Assembly: GCA_019359725.1 (NCBI GenBank) | Contig: JAHHGR010000030.1 | Span: 1-49,081 of the forward strand | Direction of reading: 5' to 3' | From: Aphanocapsa lilacina HA4352-LM1 | GTDB lineage: Bacteria; Cyanobacteriota; Cyanobacteriia; Gloeobacterales; Gloeobacteraceae | DNA length: 49,081 nucleotides | Notes under the pieces: generated by a model | Told to the model about the DNA's origin: nothing | What the model saw: only the letters and a program-made list of their open reading frames with translations | The model's database searches: none | In this document: positions 43,512 through 49,081 of the stretch, piece after piece | Layout: every line of letters starts with the position of its first letter | Numbering within the stretch: the stretch's first letter is position 1 | Program-made: the position numbers and the translations under genes

Positions 43512-43661
43512 TCAAGTTTGGACTGCGAAGTCCTGCGGATCGATACCGCCATTGATCCAGCGGATGGCTTCGCGCGCAGAGCCCTGGTCCGGTGGCACCC
43601 GCATCACGTAAATATGTCCCGTGCTCGGGCAGGTCATCTTCAACAGACGAATAGATTCCAT
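43512..43661 (-). CDS. 49-residue conserved-looking protein overlapping a truncated antitoxin
   Basis: A short gene, MESIRLLKMTCPSTGHIYVM..., ending GGIDPQDFAVQT, with the sequence RVPPDQGSAREAIRWING between. This motif pattern (CPSTGxxYxxRVPP...AIxWxNxGIDPxxFAxQT) reminds me of very small proteins in cyanobacteria, but I cannot name the family. Its ATG lies 22 bases inside the end of the ribbon-helix-helix gene in another frame, so it is translationally coupled or read by reinitiation. Together they look like a two-gene unit following recD2. It converges with LPOR; the stops are five bases apart. Confidence 0.6.
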   Translation of the reverse strand: MESIRLLKMTCPSTGHIYVMRVPPDQGSAREAIRWINGGIDPQDFAVQT

Positions 43662-43879
43662 ATCCCCCAAATTTCACGCTCTGCAAGCTCCGCCTGCCTC
43701 GCCTCCGGGTCGTCGCGCAAAGCGGCAAATGCCCGGTTGGCCTCCTCCAAAAATTGTCCCCGCCGGTACTCCTCGACAGCGCGATCGAGAACCGTCTGCA
43801 TCGATTCGCCCGAGCGGGCCGCCAGTTTCTTTAATATCCGGTGCGCAGAAGCGCTGATTCTAACCGTCGATCCTTGCAT
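43640..43879 (-). CDS. ribbon-helix-helix antitoxin-like protein, C-terminally altered
   Basis: A 79-residue protein. MQGSTVRISASAHRILKKLA and the following SMQTVLDRAVEEYRRG form a ribbon-helix-helix DNA-binding domain. The remainder (FLEEANRAFAALRDDPEARQAELAEREIW) is the linker and start of the toxin-binding tail of MazE-type antitoxins partnered with MazF/PemK toxins. The tail that normally continues (..WDATLADGLED-like, from memory) is missing: after EREIW the sequence is GIWNLFVC and stops. No MazF-like gene follows; the 49-residue gene occupies the place. It probably is an orphan or decaying antitoxin, still able to bind DNA. Confidence 0.7.
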   Translation of the reverse strand: MQGSTVRISASAHRILKKLAARSGESMQTVLDRAVEEYRRGQFLEEANRAFAALRDDPEARQAELAEREIWGIWNLFVC

Positions 43880-43909
43880 AATCTACCAAGCTGACCCGAC
43901 TGCGGACAG

Positions 43910-46156
43910 CTACTCGTCGGTGCGCAACAGTGAGAGCCGCTCGCTCAGGCGCGTGTAGCGCTGCATGGCCTTCACTTCGCGTACAGCGATGGCAATGGCC
44001 TTGCGGGTGCCCACCAGCACCGCCAGCTTGCGCGCCCGGGTCAGGCCGGTATAGAGCAGGTTGCGGCTGAGCATCGGAAAATGCTGGGTGTGCACCGGAA
44101 TAATCGCCACCGGGTACTCGCTGCCCTGGCTTCTGTGGATGCTGATGGCGTAGGCAAGCGATAGCTCATTGAGATCGGCGAAGTCGTAGCCCACGGTGCG
44201 CTCGAAAAATTGCACCTGAAGCTTTTGGTTCTCAAAGTCAATCCCTACGATCGTGCCCAGATCGCCGTTGAAAACCCCCAGGTCGTAGTTGTTGCGCAGC
44301 TGAATCACCCGGTCGCCCACCCGAAATAGCCGCCGGCCGCGATCGAGCTGTTGAGCGCCGGGGGGCAGGGGGTTGAGCGCTTCCTGCAGGACGGTGTTGA
44401 GGTGGTTGGAACCCACCAGTCCCCGGTTCATCGGGCAGAGCACCTGGGCATCGGCCAGGGAGCAAAATCCCCGCCGGGGCAACTCTTGCACGACGAATTC
44501 GCGAATGTGCTCGACCACCTGCGCAGGCTCGTGGGCTTCGATAAACAGGCAGTCGGACCCTTCGCCCGCCAGATCCGGCATCTGGCCTGCGTTGATGCGG
44601 TGGGCGTTGGTGATGATGCGGCTCGCGGCGGCCTGGCGAAAGACCTGGGTGAGCCGGGCGGTGGGGATAGCCGGTGAGCGCACCAGATCGGCCAGCACGT
44701 TGCCGGGGCCGACGCTGGGCAACTGGTCCTGGTCGCCCACCAGCAGCACCTGCGCACCCGCAGGGATGGCCTTGAGCAGGTTGTAGGCGAGTACCACGTC
44801 GATCATCGACGCTTCGTCGATCACGAACGCCTGGGCGTCGAGGGGATTTTCGGCACAGCGCTTGAAGCCCATCGTGCTCGGGTCGAATTCGAGCAACCGG
44901 TGAATGGTCTTCGCTTCCTGGCCGCTCACCTCCGCCAGGCGCTGGGCGGCCCGGCCGGTAGGGGAAGCGAGCAGAACCTTTTTGCCCATCGCCTTCCACA
45001 GAGCGGCGACGGCGCGGGTGGTGAGCGTCTTGCCCGTCCCCGGCCCGCCGGTGAGGACGGTCACCGGTTCGCGGGCGGCGAGCAGGACCGCCTGGCGCTG
45101 TTCAGCCGAAAGTTGCAGGCCGTGGTGGCGGGTATATCTTTCGAGCCACGCCTCGACGCGGCCGATGTCCACCGGGGCAGCGGGGCGCTCGCACAGCCGC
45201 CGCGCCAGGCCCACCTCGCACTGCCACAGCGACGGCTGGAAGCAGACCACGGGCGCCTCGGCCCCGCCTGATGGCCGCTCCGCTTTGATCTGCCCTTCGC
45301 GCACCAACGCGCGGGCCATCTCAACCAGGCGCGGCCGGACCGATGCGGCCACTTCCTCCAGGCGCAACAGTGCCACGGCCTGATCGAGCATCTCCTCCAG
45401 CGGCAGATAGCAGTGCCCTTCCTCAGTGGCGGTGATGAGTGCGTAGAGGATTCCGGCTTTGAGGCGCTCGTCGCTGTCGGGGGCAACTCCCAGATTCTGG
45501 GCAATCTGATCGGCGGTGCGAAAGCCGATGCCCCAGATGTCCTGGGCCAACTGGTAGGGGTTGGTGCGCACCCGCTCGATCGCCGCATCGCCGTAGGTCT
45601 TGAAGATTTTGACGGCGTGGGTGGTGTTGACCTGGTGCGACTGCAAAAAGAGCATCACGTCTTTAATTGCCTTTTGCTCCTGCCAGGCCGCCTGAATCAG
45701 CCGGATGCGGTGGGCGCCCACCCCCGGCACCTCGGCGAGCCTTCCGCAGTCGCTTTCGATAATTTCGAGCGACGCCAGGCCGAAGTGCGAAACGATCCGC
45801 CGGGCGGTCACCGGCCCGACGCCCTTGATCAGGCCCGATCCAAGATATTTTTCGAGGCCGCCAATGGTGGCGGGGCGGGTCTCCTCGTGGCGATGGGCGA
45901 GAAATTGGGGACCGTACTGGGGGTGATCTTTCCAGAAACCCCAAAATTGCATCGTCTGGCCCGGCTGCAGCTGGGCAAAATTGCCCACCACCGTCGCCAG
46001 ATCCGCCAGTCCCCACACCGCGACCCGGGCGATCGTGTAGCCGTTTTGGGGGTTGTGGAAGGTGACGCGCTCGACGACGCCCTGGAGCATCTCGTCGCGT
46101 TGTCCGCCTGTCAGCCCTTCGATCGATCGCTGCATCGCCAGTCCCATGCCCCCCAT
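43910..46156 (-). CDS. recD2: RecD2-type SF1B DNA helicase
   Basis: A 748-residue RecD-like helicase of the RecBC-independent class. The N-terminal ~300 residues include an OB-like segment and helix-hairpin-helix motifs (KYLGSGLIKGVGPVTARRI and LAEVPGVGAHRIRLI). The motor has Walker A GGPGTGKTLTTRA, the DEASMIDV motif II, QVLLVGDQDQLPSVGPGNVL, and motif V/VI regions in LSLAYAISIHRSQGSEYPVAI and LLYTGLTRARKLAVLVG. Enzymes of this kind unwind DNA 5'-3' in repair. Start ATG at 46156, with in-frame ATGs at 46147 and 46135 as alternatives. The yjbQ gene is 25 bases upstream, the antitoxin-like gene 30 bases downstream. Confidence 0.94.
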   Translation of the reverse strand: MGGMGLAMQRSIEGLTGGQRDEMLQGVVERVTFHNPQNGYTIARVAVWGLADLATVVGNFAQLQPGQTMQFWGFWKDHPQYGPQFLAHRHEETRPATIGGLEKYLGSGLIKGVGPVTARRIVSHFGLASLEIIESDCGRLAEVPGVGAHRIRLIQAAWQEQKAIKDVMLFLQSHQVNTTHAVKIFKTYGDAAIERVRTNPYQLAQDIWGIGFRTADQIAQNLGVAPDSDERLKAGILYALITATEEGHCYLPLEEMLDQAVALLRLEEVAASVRPRLVEMARALVREGQIKAERPSGGAEAPVVCFQPSLWQCEVGLARRLCERPAAPVDIGRVEAWLERYTRHHGLQLSAEQRQAVLLAAREPVTVLTGGPGTGKTLTTRAVAALWKAMGKKVLLASPTGRAAQRLAEVSGQEAKTIHRLLEFDPSTMGFKRCAENPLDAQAFVIDEASMIDVVLAYNLLKAIPAGAQVLLVGDQDQLPSVGPGNVLADLVRSPAIPTARLTQVFRQAAASRIITNAHRINAGQMPDLAGEGSDCLFIEAHEPAQVVEHIREFVVQELPRRGFCSLADAQVLCPMNRGLVGSNHLNTVLQEALNPLPPGAQQLDRGRRLFRVGDRVIQLRNNYDLGVFNGDLGTIVGIDFENQKLQVQFFERTVGYDFADLNELSLAYAISIHRSQGSEYPVAIIPVHTQHFPMLSRNLLYTGLTRARKLAVLVGTRKAIAIAVREVKAMQRYTRLSERLSLLRTDE

Positions 46157-46181
46157 TTTAACCGCTTGAGGACATCCGGCC

Positions 46182-46601
46182 TTAATCTCCGGTGAGGTGC
46201 ACCACGACCTCGCGCAGTTGGCGGTGGCGGCGGTGCTCCCAGATATAGATGCCCTGCCAGGTGCCCAGGACCAACCGGCCGTTGCTCACCGGAATGTTCT
46301 CGCTGGTGTGGGTGAGGGCGGTGCGGATGTGGGCGGGCATGTCGTCCGGCCCCTCGGCGTTGTGGCGGTAGGCCCGGGCGTCCTCCGGCACGAGCTTCGC
46401 CAAAAAGCTCTCCAGATCAGCCAGCACATCGGGATCGGCGTTCTCCTGGATGAGCAGGCTGGCGGAAGTGTGGCGCAAAAACAAGGTGCATAAGCCCGTT
46501 TGTATACCGGATTGATTCACCACTTCGTCCACTGCCCCGGTGATAGGGTAGAGAGACTGGCCTCGGGTCTGCAGCTTGAGTGTCTGCTGGTGGTGCATCA
46601 T
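46182..46601 (-). CDS. yjbQ: YjbQ/UPF0047 family protein
   Basis: A 139-residue protein of the YjbQ family with the hallmark LFLRHTSASLLIQENADPDV, PEDARAYRHNAEGPDDMPAHI, ALTHTSENIPVSNGRLVLGT and YIWEHRRHRQLREVVVHLTG segments. The conserved His residues suit metal binding. E. coli YjbQ is reported to have weak thiamine-phosphate synthase activity, but the natural role of most members is unknown. Two ATGs (46601 and 46598) are possible. It begins a likely three- or four-gene unit with recD2 and is divergent from terC with 120 bases between. Confidence 0.93.
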   Translation of the reverse strand: MMHHQQTLKLQTRGQSLYPITGAVDEVVNQSGIQTGLCTLFLRHTSASLLIQENADPDVLADLESFLAKLVPEDARAYRHNAEGPDDMPAHIRTALTHTSENIPVSNGRLVLGTWQGIYIWEHRRHRQLREVVVHLTGD

Positions 46602-46721
46602 GGCGCGGCGCTATGCTCGGAATATCTGTCGAAGTGCGATGTCTCGGACCTCCAATGGCGCAGATAATTGACATAGCACATTGTAATTCGCGTCATCTTC
46701 CGGAGGCTTAGGGTACTGCTG

Positions 46722-47504
46722 ATGTGGGAATTCCTCTACGACCACCTGGGCTTTGATCTCGGAGTTGAGCCTTGGGATTTTGCCATTATCTTTGCCCTGG
46801 TTTTCGTGGAAGGTGCTCTCAGTGCGGACAACGCCGCAGTGCTCGCCGCCCTCACGCGCACCCTGCCCACCGACGAAGAACGCCGTCGCTCGCTGCGCTA
46901 CGGGATCATCGGTGCCTTTGTCTTTCGTTTTTTTGCAGTACTATTCGCAGCCTGGCTGATCGACAACTGGCCGCTCAAGTTGGCCGGTGCCCTGTACTTG
47001 ATTTATCTGGCGGTCAGCCACTTTCTCAAGGGCAAAGACGAAGACGAGGACGTGGTGGCCGAGGAGAAAAAGCTGCTGAGCAATCCGCTCTTTCGGGCGA
47101 CACTGGGCCGTCTGTCGCCTTTTTGGCGGGTGATCGTACTGGTGGAGCTGACCGACATCGCCTTTTCGGTCGATTCGATCACCGCGGCGGTGGCCTTCAG
47201 CGACAAAGCCTGGGTGGTGATCGTCGGCGGCATCCTGGGCATCGTGACGATGCGCTTTGTAGCAGAGCTGTTTATCAAGCTCATCGACCGCTTCGTGCGT
47301 CTGGAGACGGCGGCCTTTCTGGCGGTGGGCTTTATCGGCTTCAAGATGATGACCGAAGTGGTGGCCAACCAGCTGGTCCCCAAGCTCCACTTCGAGACGC
47401 CGGAGTGGGTGGTGCTCGGCGTCGTGGCGGCCATCTTCGCCTGGGGTTTTACTAAAAAAAACGTTGAAAGCGACGTCGAAGAAGAAGCGTCGCTGCGCTT
47501 GTAG
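46722..47504 (+). CDS. TerC family integral membrane protein
   Basis: A 260-residue membrane protein with seven or so hydrophobic helices. Landmarks are ALVFVEGALSADNAAVLAAL near the start with its charged Glu/Asp within a membrane helix, and VELTDIAFSVDSITAAVAF in the second half, the duplicated TerC metal-site motifs. A charged cytoplasmic loop (KGKDEDEDVVAEEKK) separates the halves. Family members are linked to tellurite resistance, manganese export and, in plastids, membrane protein insertion. The C-terminus is acidic. A GGAGG lies 20 bases upstream, farther than usual. It converges with the PDZ gene. Confidence 0.93.
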   Translation: MWEFLYDHLGFDLGVEPWDFAIIFALVFVEGALSADNAAVLAALTRTLPTDEERRRSLRYGIIGAFVFRFFAVLFAAWLIDNWPLKLAGALYLIYLAVSHFLKGKDEDEDVVAEEKKLLSNPLFRATLGRLSPFWRVIVLVELTDIAFSVDSITAAVAFSDKAWVVIVGGILGIVTMRFVAELFIKLIDRFVRLETAAFLAVGFIGFKMMTEVVANQLVPKLHFETPEWVVLGVVAAIFAWGFTKKNVESDVEEEASLRL

Positions 47505-47510
47505 GACCCA

Positions 47511-48173
47511 TCAGCAGCCCGGGACGAACCGCAGACGGGTGATGCTGTAGTCGGTCACCAGGCCGCCGCGGCGAATCCCAACCATGACGGGGACGCCCTC
47601 TTCACCGCGCAGCAGACCCTGGATTGCGCCGTCTGCGGCTTTGCCCAGGGGCTTGCCGTCCACGGAGACGATCACGTCCCCACTTCGCAAAGCGGCCTCG
47701 GAGGCGGGGGAGTTGGGCAATACGGTCTGGATCATCGGCTCACCCTTTTTGGAGGCGGCCAGGGTGACGCCGATGCCCACCACCGAGCGCGGCGGTACGG
47801 TGATCTCCTCGCGCGTCAGCACCGCGTCGAACTCGCTCTCGCCGCGCCGGACCGTCAGGGTGACCGAGCTACCCGTCTCGCCGCGGATGCGGGCAGGCGC
47901 GTCGGTTTTGAGTTTGGCGACCGACACACCATTCACGGCGAGGACGCGGTCGCCCGTCTGCAGGCCGGAGCGGACGGCGGGGCTATTTTCAAGGGCACGC
48001 AGTACCGACATCGAGCCTGTGGGATCAAAACCCATCTCCAGACCGACGCCCGAAAAGCGCTGGGGCTCCCGCTGGGGGCAGGCGGGGGGGGGCGCCTGTG
48101 CCCCCCCCGGGGCGGCACTGCCTAGAGTAAGGGCCACAGTCACGACCCAAAAACCGATACTGGAAAAACCCAC
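47511..48173 (-). CDS. exported tandem-PDZ domain protein
   Basis: A 220-residue protein with a signal peptide (MGFSSIGFWVVTVALTLGSA... ending near GGAQA), a short Pro-rich linker (APPPACPQREP) and two PDZ domains. The first covers FSGVGLEMGFDPTG to VLAVNGVSV, and the second VGIGVTLAAS to VIVSVDGKPLG; both have the SPA-x-x-(S/A)-G(L/R)-x-x-GD core. There is no protease domain, so it is likely a periplasmic scaffold or adaptor binding C-terminal tails. GTG at 48173 is preferred: a perfect AGGAGG sits five bases upstream (48184-48179). The ORF extends further up without a signal. Its last residues end VPGC. Confidence 0.87.
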   Translation of the reverse strand: MGFSSIGFWVVTVALTLGSAAPGGAQAPPPACPQREPQRFSGVGLEMGFDPTGSMSVLRALENSPAVRSGLQTGDRVLAVNGVSVAKLKTDAPARIRGETGSSVTLTVRRGESEFDAVLTREEITVPPRSVVGIGVTLAASKKGEPMIQTVLPNSPASEAALRSGDVIVSVDGKPLGKAADGAIQGLLRGEEGVPVMVGIRRGGLVTDYSITRLRFVPGC

Positions 48174-48570
48174 AGGCACCTCCTGGAAGCGAGACGGCCG
48201 CAAAGCAAAAAGAACTGGAAGCCACCCAAATTGTAGTGGGTAAATTCCTGCAGATTGCATGAATCTTTCGGAGCGGCGTGCCCAACGGTCGCCGGTGCAA
48301 ACTGTCCGGCAGCGACTTGCCTAAGCGAGCCTTGCATGCACGGAGAGGAAAATTTGCTTGACTGTCGAGGCAAATTGCTGAACGGTCGGAGCGGCGGCCT
48401 CTGAGTTGGCGGCCTGCCAGTTTGAGAGCATGGCGAAGGAGACCTAGCCTTTAGCAAATTTGTACTGGGCAGCAGCTGCTCATCGAAGCACCAAGCCTGG
48501 AGCTCCTTTCACGATATACTTGTTGAATCGTCTATATTAAGATACCAAGAGTGTCCTTGAGGTGGGCTCG
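48174..48570. other. 397-bp intergenic region, GC falling toward the right
   Basis: No gene is supported. An imperfect tandem repeat is visible (48351-48370 and 48372-48391; aatttgcttgactgtcgagg versus aaattgctgaacggtcggag). The last ~80 bases are A/T-rich and contain the ribosome-binding site of the next gene. No terminator or RNA gene is recognised. Confidence 0.5.
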
Positions 48571-48987
48571 ATGCCGGGTGTGGAATTTAACGAATGGTTG
48601 ATTGATGTTAATACATTCTTAAACGTTGTTATTTTGGTTCTACTTTTTCCAGTGACCTATACTTTACTTTGGTCAAATACGAGGATTCAAGCCAGGAAAC
48701 AGCTCGTATTCCGAAAGGTTCGAGACGTGCTAGGAGGGATCCACATTGACCCTTATATTTCCTACAATTGCTCGTCCGCAATTTTTATAGATAGTAACGA
48801 GGACAAAGTAGGTATTTGTCGTTTTCCTTGGTGGCAAGAAAAACCCGAGATTTTTGTATTTTCTGCTCGAGAGCTTATCGAAGCCAAAATTGATTCTGAT
48901 TGCTCCGAAGTTTCTGTAACAAAAGAGATACAAGCTTCTTCCAATTTTGCTGGAATCGCCGATTCAAAAATGAAGTGCAACGCTTGA
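48571..48987 (+). CDS. unidentified A/T-rich gene, single-pass membrane protein
   Basis: A 138-residue protein beginning MPGVEFNEWLIDVNTFLNVV. One membrane helix (about residues 17-34, NVVILVLLFPVTYTLLW) is followed by a basic segment (NTRIQARKQLVFRKV) and a soluble domain with YISYNCSSAIFIDSNEDKVG and KPEIFVFSARELIEAK. The topology predicts a cytoplasmic C-terminal domain. I do not recognise the family. Base and codon use are clearly A/T-richer than all other genes in the window, pointing to transfer. GAGG lies eight bases before the ATG; a GTG at 48562 is an alternative. A probable transposase start follows at 49051. Confidence 0.6.
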   Translation: MPGVEFNEWLIDVNTFLNVVILVLLFPVTYTLLWSNTRIQARKQLVFRKVRDVLGGIHIDPYISYNCSSAIFIDSNEDKVGICRFPWWQEKPEIFVFSARELIEAKIDSDCSEVSVTKEIQASSNFAGIADSKMKCNA

Positions 48988-49050
48988 GAGCCTTCCGCTG
49001 AGGGACTCATAGAGGTATCCTGACGTTTACCACAACAAACAGGAACCCCT

Positions 49051-49081
49051 ATGAGCTTCAGCCAGCTTACCCTACTAGAGC
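49051..49081 (+). CDS. start of a probable transposase (IS30-like?), cut by the window end
   Basis: An ATG at 49051 opens a frame reading MSFSQLTLLE before the window ends. AGGA lies nine bases upstream. The start resembles that of IS30-family transposases (M-S/T-x-S/T-x-L-T-...-E-R), from memory, but ten residues are not diagnostic. The A/T-rich gene just upstream would fit an insertion-prone spot. Confidence 0.35.
   Translation, partial: MSFSQLTLLE

Overview
The window reads as a chromosome segment of a deeply branching, high-GC cyanobacterium, most likely Gloeobacter or a close relative. Evidence: light-dependent protochlorophyllide reductase, a CruA/CruP-type carotenoid cyclase homologue, a BCH/PucC carrier, and several small families typical of cyanobacteria (DUF2358, a DUF2973-like protein, YlqD, a Fed8-like ferredoxin) sit among ordinary housekeeping genes with strongly GC-biased third positions. 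No rRNA, tRNA or CRISPR array was seen. The genus assignment is inference; no database was searched.

Layout, left to right. 1-6700: end of an unknown gene, a universal stress protein, a very large secreted FG-GAP repeat protein, and a divergent DUF1800/DUF1501 pair, both with export signals. 6975-15200 (mostly minus strand): a TonB-dependent receptor, folB, rodA, a ferredoxin, a YlqD protein, a plus-strand methyltransferase, a PucC-type transporter and the Mrp Fe-S carrier ATPase. 15341-18858: an alpha-E protein, then PH-domain protein, rnpA and rpmH on the minus strand, divergent from dnaA. This keeps half of the classical bacterial rnpA-rpmH-dnaA origin neighbourhood and includes a clear sigma-70 promoter for rpmH. 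18863-27600: ygfZ, murJ, an S9 peptidase, an unknown 95-residue gene with its own terminator, a UbiB/ABC1 kinase, mreB, a zinc-ribbon protein and dut.

27600-37400: queG, whose 3' end runs into a short inverted-repeat (MITE-like) element; an RTX calcium-binding protein; an exported M14 peptidase with a Tat-type aminotransferase; DHFR; a DUF2973-like protein; threonine aldolase; nucleoside hydrolase; a diacylglycerol-kinase-family lipid kinase; and signal peptidase I. 37399-41606: a minus-strand cluster of cyclase homologue, two halves of a split Clp/ClpB-like ATPase (the second half has lost its nucleotide-binding motif) and a YbjN-like protein, the last three overlapping or nearly so. 42047-49081: DUF2358 and LPOR; yjbQ-recD2 followed by a truncated antitoxin and a 49-residue gene; TerC; a tandem-PDZ protein; then an AT-rich stretch with an unknown membrane protein and the start of a probable transposase.

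Working themes: cell-envelope growth (rodA, mreB, murJ, signal peptidase), folate and nucleotide metabolism (folB, DHFR, ygfZ, dut, nucleoside hydrolase), Fe-S handling (mrp, ferredoxin, queG), pigment metabolism (LPOR, CruA/P, PucC) and an unusually large exported set. The most unusual locus is the split Clp pair with its YbjN partner. The queG/MITE junction and the decayed antitoxin locus are good small-scale examples of genome remodelling.
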